Source of the DNA: Epichloe hybrida
Lineage: Eukaryota > Ascomycota > Sordariomycetes > Hypocreales > Clavicipitaceae
Direction: 5' to 3'
NCBI GenBank assembly: GCA_019022495.1
Contig: JAFEKR010000003.1
Coordinates: 4,216,001-4,280,000 of the forward strand
Length of the DNA: 64,000 nt
Shown: piece after piece, positions 57,185-64,000 of the stretch
Layout: the number at the start of each line of letters is the position of its first letter
How positions within the stretch are numbered: the first letter of the stretch is position 1
Made by a program: the position numbers and the translations under genes
The notes under the pieces: generated by a model
Database searches by the model: none
What the model was told of the DNA's origin: nothing
The model's input: the letters and a program-made list of their open reading frames with translations, nothing else

Positions 57185-58942
57185 TCAGGTAGCGACCACG
57201 TCTTGCTGACCACCGTGCTGCGCCCCTTCGGTCGACCGCTCAGTCCCATCTTCGGTCAGGGAAATAGATGATGGGTTTCTTCGAGAGTCGGGACGCTCTG
57301 TCGCCATAATATACAGCGTGCCAGACCGCAGGCACTCGTCGGCCTTGGCAGCCAACACCCTCCAATGCCGAGGACTGCCCCCGACGGCAGTGCCCACGAG
57401 CCGCACCATCTCCCTCAGATAATCCGCTGGACTCATCTCGAGTGCCGTACGTGGCACACAGTGCGGGTTGACGGACAAGACATCGGCCAGCGAGCAGCCC
57501 ACGTCAAAGATCTTTTCCAATATGCCCACGCCATTGGCTCCCAGGGCTTCGCCGGGCAGGAGCGAAGTGGCGACAACGACGTTGCGGGCCACGCTGACGG
57601 GGAACTGGAAAGACATGCTTTCCAGGGGAGACGAACTGCACAGCAGAGTTTTGGCGACACAGAGCTGCCACACGACGATTTTCAGCCATTCCCGTGACAT
57701 GATCAGATCTGCCTGCTGATTCGCGGTCCGCTGCGCAACTTGCGGAATGCATTGTTCCAGAAATCGTTGGAGCTTGGCCGGGTAGTCCTTGGTGGAGACG
57801 GAGACGTGCGAATCATTCGTCGTGTTCCACATGGTGAGGAAATCCGAGTCGAAGTTGCGAAAGAGCAAGATCAGATCCCGCAGTCCGGACATGATTTTCT
57901 CCTCGCCCAAGTCCTGGCCCGACGAGGGCAGGGCAATCGCGCCGTGCAGCGTCAAAGAGCGGTGGCGCTGGAGAGCATAGGCTCGCTCGGTGATGAAGAG
58001 AACCCAAAACATGCGTCGCGTGTAACGCGCCTGGACGGGATCTCTCATGTCGCTGTATGTCGATTCCTCGTGGAACCCCAGAGACTGAAGAGCAGAGGTG
58101 GCTTCGCGAATATAGTGCCATGCCGAGGTGTCTTTGCCGAGGCAGAACAAGGCCGAAAAGAGGAAAAAGGACGTCTGAATGGTGGTCAGAGATGGATGCT
58201 CCGCCCAGTCACAGAAACCGCGAGCTCGCACCGTCTCGGACAGGAAGAATTCAGCCGTTGGAGTATCCCAGGGAAGCTGGTCGGCGACGAATCTGGGGGC
58301 ATCTTGCCGGGAAGACACGGACTGCTTCTCCGGAGATGGCGTCGCGTCCTTGTCGGTCGGAACAATCATCTCCGGGGACAAGACCATGACGGCGCAGCAA
58401 GCGGTGATGAGGCCGTACATCTCGGGCCGATGCTCGAGGTCGAAAAGCGCACTCTCCACCTGGTTGCGATCCAGAATCGGCGTGATTGGGTACTTGTGCG
58501 TGAAGAATGCGTCTAGACACGAGGCCATGATGTCCTTGGTGACGCGAGGCGAGGGAATGAAGTCGCCGCCGTCGCCGCCGTCGCCGCTGGCGGTGGACGC
58601 ATCGGCCACGTCCCAGGGCGGACTGGGTATTTGCCTGGGCACATGGTGAGAGGATTCTGGCGATTCCGTCGGGCTACAGCCGCCGGTGCTGGCGCGGACG
58701 GCCGACGGCAGGACGGTCGAGAAGTAGGAGGCCGTCCTGGGGTCCGCGGGCCTCGTCTTGCGCCGGCCCTTGGGCCCCGTCTTCTTGGGCACGGCGAGAT
58801 ACGTGCACTCGAAGCTGACGTCGAGGCAGTTGGCGCAAGGGCGAGCGCCGTCGCAGCGGATCTTGCGCGCGCGACAGGAATCGCAGGCCTGCCTCACCTT
58901 GCAGAATCGTCTGCGGGGATCAGAATGAGGCGACAGAGTCAT
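57185..58942 (-). CDS. Zn2Cys6 transcription factor divergent from GH32 gene
   Basis: Single exon, 585 residues. Zinc cluster near the N-terminus: C20-x2-C23-x6-C30-x5-C36-x2-C39-x6-C46, within VRQACDSCRARKIRCDGARPCANC. The linker has KKTGPKGRRK, reminiscent of sugar-utilisation regulators of the SUC1/MalR kind (inference). The middle homology region contains DAFFTHKYPITPILD and RRMFWVLFITERAYALQRHRS. The gene faces GH32 across 1.3 kb, which suggests it controls that enzyme. The start is the first in-frame Met; an alternative with an upstream exon spliced at CCCGCAG (about 58912) is possible, but no upstream ATG fits. Confidence 0.87.
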   Translation of the reverse strand: MTLSPHSDPRRRFCKVRQACDSCRARKIRCDGARPCANCLDVSFECTYLAVPKKTGPKGRRKTRPADPRTASYFSTVLPSAVRASTGGCSPTESPESSHHVPRQIPSPPWDVADASTASGDGGDGGDFIPSPRVTKDIMASCLDAFFTHKYPITPILDRNQVESALFDLEHRPEMYGLITACCAVMVLSPEMIVPTDKDATPSPEKQSVSSRQDAPRFVADQLPWDTPTAEFFLSETVRARGFCDWAEHPSLTTIQTSFFLFSALFCLGKDTSAWHYIREATSALQSLGFHEESTYSDMRDPVQARYTRRMFWVLFITERAYALQRHRSLTLHGAIALPSSGQDLGEEKIMSGLRDLILLFRNFDSDFLTMWNTTNDSHVSVSTKDYPAKLQRFLEQCIPQVAQRTANQQADLIMSREWLKIVVWQLCVAKTLLCSSSPLESMSFQFPVSVARNVVVATSLLPGEALGANGVGILEKIFDVGCSLADVLSVNPHCVPRTALEMSPADYLREMVRLVGTAVGGSPRHWRVLAAKADECLRSGTLYIMATERPDSRRNPSSISLTEDGTERSTEGAQHGGQQDVVAT

Positions 58943-59073
58943 GCCGATGGGGCTTGCATCGTCTCCGGCAAACGTACGCGATCGGATGCAGTCTCCGAGC
59001 CCGATAACAAAAGAAGGGAAGGGACGGACGGGACGGGACGGGACGGGAAGGGACGGAAATGCGCGGCGGGCGA

Positions 59074-59120
59074 GGAGAGCGAGAGCGAGAGCGAGAGCGA
59101 GAGCGAGAGCGAGAGCAAGA
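59074..59120. repeat. (GAGAGC)n repeat
   Basis: About seven hexamer units in 47 bp. Confidence 0.9.
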
Positions 59121-59420
59121 GAGTAACGGAGGGGAGATGGCGATGGCTTCTTGATGGATGGAACGAGGCTGGATTAAAGACGTCGACACGATGAAACGTC
59201 GCGACGGTGTCATCGGACGAACGAGAAGTGTCCGCCGGTGATAGCTACTGAGCCCGTGACGCTCGAGACCCGTTGGCGTGGACAAAACAGACAAGGCGAC
59301 GAGTTGTCAGTTCATTGCAGCTGGCATCAGCCGGTCCGAGGTGCTGGCGGCCCCTGGGCTGTGTGTGGACGTTGCGTGGATGTGCGTGGATGTGCGTCGA
59401 CGTGCGTGCGGGGCTTGCAC

Positions 59421-59454
59421 CGGACTACGCCGGACCGCACCGGACTGCATCGGA
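59421..59454 (+). promoter_or_regulatory. 10-bp-periodic CGG array, possible Zn2Cys6 binding site
   Basis: CGGA occurs at 59421, 59431, 59441 and 59451. Three of the four continue as CGGAC. The period equals one helical turn, so all lie on the same face. CGG is the half-site of Zn2Cys6 proteins, and one such gene flanks the region. Function is inference. Confidence 0.4.
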
Positions 59455-60238
59455 TTTGATTCAAAAATAACAGAAGTCATGTAGCTTTAGTTGCCGCTGC
59501 GCGCATCCAATGATTCGTTGGTCGCGTTCACGTGCTTCTCGCACTGTGGTCAAGGTCGACGGGGCATGCGCAGTCGACGCAGTTAACGCAGCGAGGATTT
59601 GCAGCGAGTGCCGGCCGGCCGGCAAGCAGGCAGGCAGGTGGCAGGTGGCAGGTGGCAGGTCTCAGGTTTCAACAGGCAACATGCATGACCGTTCATCCGA
59701 TGGGTGAATTCTGATTGGATGGAACTGCTTGACGAGTATCGTGCGACAGGGATCAATTATGCCCTTGTGGGTGCAACATAAAGCCTGTCTGTCATGCTGT
59801 CATGTGTGCTGACTCCCGGGGACAAGAGTCTATGGGCACTTGTTCTTATCGACCATGCCGGGCAGCTCCTTCCCCCGCGCCGCACGCATTAATTGAGGAA
59901 TATGGTGCGTGGTTCGCTTGCGCGCACCATTTGCTTCTCATCGGACCGACGTCCAATACTTTTTTTTTGTTTTTTGTACTTTGGTTTACCTGAGAGTCTC
60001 TCCAAGTCTTTTCTGACTGCCGAGCCCAGCACCATTGGCCCAGGCTTCGATAATAGCGCTCACGATACGAAAGAGCCATGGACGACGGAAATGTCATTTA
60101 TCATCGGCATCTGCTCCTCTACCTTGTCCATACCTCCCTGTCGCTTTTCGAACCGCAACCCAGCCGCCGGGTCTACCGCCGAGTCTACCGCCCAGCTGCT
60201 CTGCTCAGCACCACGACGACGACGACGACGACGACATC

Positions 60239-61945
60239 ATGGCTTGTGCACGCTATCGACCAACTTCACATTTCATAGCGCCTCACTCGTGGTCTAATGA
60301 CCCGTGTGGTGCAGTCTACGTCCCGGAGTCTCGGGAATATCTGCTCTGTTACCAATGGAACCCGGGGACCACGGAAGCGGGCAACTGTGCTTGGGGCATG
60401 GCAAAGAGCAAGGATCTAGTTACCTGGACAGACTGCATGCCTGCCATTTGGAGCGGCACATCATCATATGACTCCTTTGGAGTCTTTTCAGGATCAATCG
60501 TCTCCAGACTTGGCGACGGCGGCGAGCGAGTGCTCTACCTGTTTTACACAAGTGTTTCTGCCGTTCCCATTCACTGGTCAAAACCCTACATCAAGGGCTG
60601 TGAGACGCAGTCGGTGGCCATATCGACCGATCTGGGCAGAACCTGGATGCGACATGCCAGCAACCCGCTCATAGAGGGGCCGCCCAAAGCGGCGGCGACG
60701 ACGGGATGGCGGGATCCGTTTGTCTCTTCGAGCGCCTCACTCGCCGATTTGTTGGGGTTGAGCCGCGATCACGACTTTATGATGATTTCGTCGGGAGAGC
60801 GGCATCACGGCCCGCAGTTGCACTTGTACCAATCCGGCAACTTGGATTCTTGGACCTATGTGTCTACGGTACTGGATGTTCAGCTGCATGGCATCGTTTC
60901 TAGTCACAGCACCTTGAAATGGGGCATGAACTTTGAATGCGCCAGCTTCTTCACCATTGATCAAACAGATTACCTCATTGTTGGAATCGAGGAGTCGCAA
61001 GAAAGCACCCGCCATAACGGGCACTATGTCCTCTGGATGGCGGGCAAATTTGTCGTCAATGAGCAGGGATTGCCCACGTTCAGCATTGAGAGCCATGACT
61101 TGCTGGACCACGGCATTCTCTACGCGGCACATCTCTTCAGAGACGAGAAAAGCCGCCTGCTGCAGCTGGGTTGGGCTGACGAGTCGGCGAAGAAGCACAT
61201 TGTGCAAGGCCAAGGTTGGGCGGGATGCCTGGGCCACCCACGGGAGCTCATTGAAATCAAGCGACCCGTGGATGCTCGGGCGAGGTCATGGTCCGAATGG
61301 AAGATTGATGTAGACTCGGAGACCATGACGACGCTCGGGATACGACCGGCACCTCAAGTCGAGACACTTCGAGCAGGCGCGCCGACTGCAGGATCAGAGG
61401 CGTTTGCCAGGTTCAACCACCTATCGTCACGGAACTTTGAGGTTAAAGCAAGATTCTCGGGCTTGGCTCGGACTGAGAGGTTTGTTTTCAACCTTCTCCA
61501 ATCACCCGACTGCACAGAAGTGACGAAGCTCATCTTTGACCTCGAGCAAGAGACAATCACCGTGGATCGCTCAAAGTCATCTCTCAAGCAGCTGGGCGCA
61601 AGCTCTTCCGACATTGGCCGTTTGAGGCTCATGCCCGGCGAAGACCTCGAGATGAGGATATTTGTGGACGTTTCCATCATTGAAGTCTACGCGAATAATC
61701 GTTTTGCATTGACATCCCGGGTGTATCCATCGCTAGAGGCCTCCACCATGGCTGCGTACGATTTTGGGGGCTTCGACCAGAGGAACATCCAGTTTGAGTA
61801 CTGGCAGAGCTTGAGAAACGCCTGGCCGGGGCGTGATTCCGACTGCGGGATACTGCCCGAGTTGGTTCCCAAAGCCGGACTGGAAAGGTCCGAGAGCGTC
61901 ATCACTGCGTCGGGCATGCTTGTAGAGACGGCGGCCGTGTCATAG
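60239..61945 (+). CDS. GH32 beta-fructofuranosidase, likely intracellular
   Basis: Splits terminal beta-fructosyl bonds of sucrose, raffinose or fructans. Single exon, 568 residues, within the usual GH32 range. The five-bladed propeller shows the three acidic residues: nucleophile Asp21 in HSWSNDPCG, transition-state Asp159 in GWRDPF, and acid/base Glu233 in FECASFF. The beta-sandwich module follows (LSSRNFEVKARFSG, FDLEQETITVDRSKS, MRIFVDVSIIEVYANNR), where the last segment is a signature. No signal peptide is visible, so the enzyme is probably cytosolic, like SucB-type invertases. The nucleophile motif has Cys where most members have Asn (NDPNG). ATG 60239 follows a (GAC)n tract; the in-frame Met 60035 would add only low-complexity residues. 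Confidence 0.92.
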   Translation: MACARYRPTSHFIAPHSWSNDPCGAVYVPESREYLLCYQWNPGTTEAGNCAWGMAKSKDLVTWTDCMPAIWSGTSSYDSFGVFSGSIVSRLGDGGERVLYLFYTSVSAVPIHWSKPYIKGCETQSVAISTDLGRTWMRHASNPLIEGPPKAAATTGWRDPFVSSSASLADLLGLSRDHDFMMISSGERHHGPQLHLYQSGNLDSWTYVSTVLDVQLHGIVSSHSTLKWGMNFECASFFTIDQTDYLIVGIEESQESTRHNGHYVLWMAGKFVVNEQGLPTFSIESHDLLDHGILYAAHLFRDEKSRLLQLGWADESAKKHIVQGQGWAGCLGHPRELIEIKRPVDARARSWSEWKIDVDSETMTTLGIRPAPQVETLRAGAPTAGSEAFARFNHLSSRNFEVKARFSGLARTERFVFNLLQSPDCTEVTKLIFDLEQETITVDRSKSSLKQLGASSSDIGRLRLMPGEDLEMRIFVDVSIIEVYANNRFALTSRVYPSLEASTMAAYDFGGFDQRNIQFEYWQSLRNAWPGRDSDCGILPELVPKAGLERSESVITASGMLVETAAVS

Positions 61946-63416
61946 GCTGCATGAGGCCCTTTTCGCACCAGGATCCATGGCTGTTTTTGAACGAGAACTT
62001 GACGGTGGGTAAAGCACATGATTTTGTCTGTTCTTGGCTGGAGTCATGGTCATTGCACAGTGCTAGCTATGGAGCAGCTAGGCCAAACAGCTAAACCCGG
62101 AGTGCGCACCCCTAACAGTACCTGCGATAACTGAGCATATAATGCTTAACAAGTGCTACCTCTTGGTTATAAAGAATTTCGTTGAAAACATCAACTTCTT
62201 CCTGTACTAAACGTTCTCGCCCTGTTGGAACAAACATGATGTCAATTTACCGTGATGCGTACGCGATTTCCCTTGCGGGTTGACCAGCGTGGCCCGCTTG
62301 TCACGTGGCTGCCGGCGACCCCCTCCTATGAAGACGGCATGATAGAATGCCCTCTCTTTCTAGGCTCCTTCATTTCTTCCTTCCTTTGGTACACTAGAAT
62401 AGAAGAACAATACCTATTGCCTCGTCCACTCATTGAACCTGCTAGCAGGGACCCTGTGACACCGATACATGTGATTGGGGGCGTAAATTTCCCACCGGAC
62501 TAGCTAGATCAAGAGGTCTTTGCACACTCACTTTTAGTGCAAAAGTACCTCTAAGGTTTTTTTTAAGCTAGTCAGCCCTTTGTATTAGTAAATATGTGTG
62601 TGAAAAGCCAAAAGTGCGTTTTATAAGGCATTTATTTAATTACTATAGCGGCGGTAGCGCACAGAAGGCATGTATTCGTCATGGTCTAGCTCTAGGGGCT
62701 AATCGCGGGTGCCTGCGCCACCATGCGGGTGGTGTGCCCGATCCCCGTTGCGCCACAGAAGGCAATGACAAAAGAACACGCATTGTACAAGTCTCTGTGG
62801 CTTGGGCAATTAACACCTATGTCACAGTATTACAGAAATTATACGCGTTATAGAAGAAAAAAAAACCTTGGAGGTACTTTTACACTGAAAGTAGGTATAT
62901 AAAGACTTCACTTGATTTAGCTAGTCCGGTGGGAAATTTATGTCCCCCTAACTATTTAATCTAAGCGTCCTTCGGGACGGGCCGAACATTACGACGCATG
63001 AGCCAATCACGTCTCCACACCAAGCGCCTGCAAGGTCCCAAAAGGGGCAACTAACTATAAATAGCGTGCCATACGCGGCACAGACAAACACAGATATCTT
63101 AAGAATCAGCCATACATAGCCTCATATGGCTTGCAATGGCGCTCGGTAGTGTCCAAAAATTGACATGGAAACATGGTATATTTCAATTGAGATTGCAAGA
63201 GAGAAGAAATGTGTACCAAAATGTAGCAAACAAGCAATAGCCATTCTGTTACGATATAAAATGTAAGATAAAATGAGTGTTCAGGTTGATGTTCAATTCA
63301 ACTAGCTAGAGGTCGAAGCTATCGTCTGATATAGGAGTTCTAGGTCACGTGCTAGGCCACATATGAAGTGGCAGGCCACTTGTCAATTCTAGCACGTAAC
63401 ATATTCTCTCTTAGTC
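61946..63416. other. A/T-rich intergenic region carrying a MITE-like element
   Basis: 1.5 kb. The element spans 62477-62948. Outside it the sequence is A/T-rich with TATAAATAG (63056-63064) and several CTAGCTAG-like words. No credible gene is seen. Confidence 0.6.
62477..62948. mobile_element. MITE-like element with about 90-bp terminal inverted repeats
   Basis: The left end (62477-62564) starts GGGGGCGTAAATTTCCCACC. The reverse complement of the right end (62858-62948) starts GGGGGACATAAATTTCCCACC. Both continue through GGACTAGCTA, AAAAGTACCTC and AAGG followed by eight T. The arms agree over most of their length, with clustered substitutions and small indels. The interior (about 290 bp) has no ORF of note. 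No clear target-site duplication: flanks end GATT and start TAAC. A defective, non-autonomous DNA transposon is the natural reading; the superfamily cannot be set. Confidence 0.82.
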
Positions 63417-63737
63417 CTAACACTTGCTGGTATAATCGTGGCTGGTACCGAAATGTTCATTGCAGCAACGGTAAAAGCGCCTGCAGTCAAACGGGTATCT
63501 GGGGTCGCCGAGGGGGTAGCACCTTTGGTCATCGAAGTTCAGGTAACCGCTTCTCATTTGTCCGCAGCAATAATTCGTCCAGTCGCCCCATTTACGCTCT
63601 TGGCCCTTCTGATTAGGGGTTGGGTTGCACCATGCACCTTGAGGGACGGGGTCTTTTGGAGGAACTTTATCTATCCACGGAAGAATGAAGGCGGTGGCGA
63701 GAGTGGGAAGGGCGAGGGTGACGGCTGCGAAACGCAT
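63417..63737 (-). CDS. Small secreted cysteine-rich protein
   Basis: 106 residues, single exon. The signal peptide is about 17 residues (MRFAAVTLALPTLATAF). The mature chain (about 88 residues) has eight cysteines, including two CC pairs (NYCCGQ, YRCCNE), and ends in TSKC with cysteine as the last residue. Aromatic and Arg/Asp residues are frequent. These are the usual traits of secreted fungal effector candidates or antimicrobial-type peptides; no family is recognised and no activity is assigned. A TATAAATA lies at about 63931, some 190 bp upstream of the start. The gene sits next to the A/T-rich, transposon-bearing stretch. Confidence 0.72.
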   Translation of the reverse strand: MRFAAVTLALPTLATAFILPWIDKVPPKDPVPQGAWCNPTPNQKGQERKWGDWTNYCCGQMRSGYLNFDDQRCYPLGDPRYPFDCRRFYRCCNEHFGTSHDYTSKC

Positions 63738-64000
63738 ATTCTCTTTTCGATCTGTCCTTTGCTTTAGTGGGTTGTGTGCAGAGAGGGAGAAAAGGGAGAG
63801 TGCAGAGAGGGCTTACTATGATTGAGCTACTTTGAGCTTTTTAATGGTGGTCATGAGTCGTCAAGATTGGATATGATGAATGGTAGCCGAGAATTCGAGG
63901 ATAGCGCACATGTTTACGGATCCGTACGGATTATAAATATCTTGTCTGTCCCTTGTTCTGGTGCAACTCTCGGCTGCCATCGGACCGCGAAGGAAGGAAG

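Larger units (their letters stand above)
58943..60238. promoter_or_regulatory. Divergent promoter of Zn2Cys6 regulator and GH32 gene
   Basis: 1.3 kb. In order it holds a GGACG repeat (59021-59056), a (GAGAGC)n tract (59074-59120), GTGGATGTGC repeats (59373-59400), four CGGA words exactly 10 bp apart (59421-59454), a GGCAGGT repeat (59632-59660) and a (GAC)n tract ending just before the GH32 ATG (60212-60236). Confidence 0.65.

Noticed and set aside
57740..58516. 258-codon plus-strand ORF
   Set aside because: Antisense to the Zn2Cys6 regulator; no recognisable features.
62650..62770. tRNA- or SINE-like look of the MITE interior
   Set aside because: It has a short direct repeat (CACAGAAGGCA) and GC-rich words but no A/B box arrangement or cloverleaf.

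Overview
The window is nuclear DNA of a filamentous ascomycete. Introns are short (mostly 50-80 nt) with GT...AG borders and fungal CTAAC/CTGAC-like branch points. Promoters are pyrimidine-rich, and many genes are single-exon. Fungus-specific families appear: Zn2Cys6 regulators, a CFEM protein, a QutR/QA-1S-type repressor, an AMPK-type CBM48 protein. The protein flavour suggests Sordariomycetes, probably Hypocreales; that placement is inference from remembered family resemblance, not a search.

Layout. 1-5142 (-): N-terminal 1668 residues of the translation regulator GCN1, running off the left edge. 5835-10501 (+): a DHX29-like DEAH helicase, divergent from GCN1 and broken by a frameshift. 10799-14053 (-): a PRP24/SART3-type U6 snRNP factor. 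15999-19028 (+): a 1009-residue ankyrin protein. 21946-23046 (+): a CFEM membrane protein. 23672-24874 (-) and 25205-25722 (+): MRPL22 and COX9, sharing a 330-bp divergent promoter. 26319-26788 (-): SOM1. 27195-27803 (+): a RecA/Rad51-like fragment with a problematic 5' end. 28471-29872 (-): a CECR5/HDHD5-type HAD protein. 33976-37794 (-): a CBM48 protein with three 38-residue repeats and a 1.6-kb intron. 40380-42362 (+): an RNF10/Mag2 RING protein. 42969-45228 (+): MPP10, with a one-base frameshift. 45850-47635 (-): a NASP/Sim3/Hif1 histone chaperone. 49210-51486 (+): a quinate-repressor-like, AROM-derived protein. 52740-55870 (+): a Zn2Cys6 regulator. 57185-58942 (-) and 60239-61945 (+): a second Zn2Cys6 regulator divergent from an intracellular GH32 beta-fructofuranosidase. 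62477-62948: a 472-bp element with about 90-bp terminal inverted repeats. 63417-63737 (-): a small secreted protein with eight cysteines.

Functionally the left 48 kb is mostly housekeeping: translation control, RNA helicase, splicing, ribosome biogenesis, mitochondrial translation and respiration, histone supply. From about 49 kb it becomes accessory: a repressor-like protein, two regulators, a sugar-cleaving enzyme, a MITE-like element and a candidate effector. The regulator plus GH32 pair looks like a small sucrose/fructan-use module, with a striking 10-bp-periodic CGG array between the two genes.

Caution: at least two conserved, normally essential-type genes (the DHX29-like gene and MPP10) carry single small indels, and the RecA-like gene may carry a third. 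Residual assembly indels are the simplest explanation. I saw no convincing tRNA, rRNA or CRISPR array. I found no clearly new multi-gene system; the most interesting candidates are the GH32 promoter array, the ankyrin protein's N-terminal domain, the MITE/effector edge and the eroded repressor.
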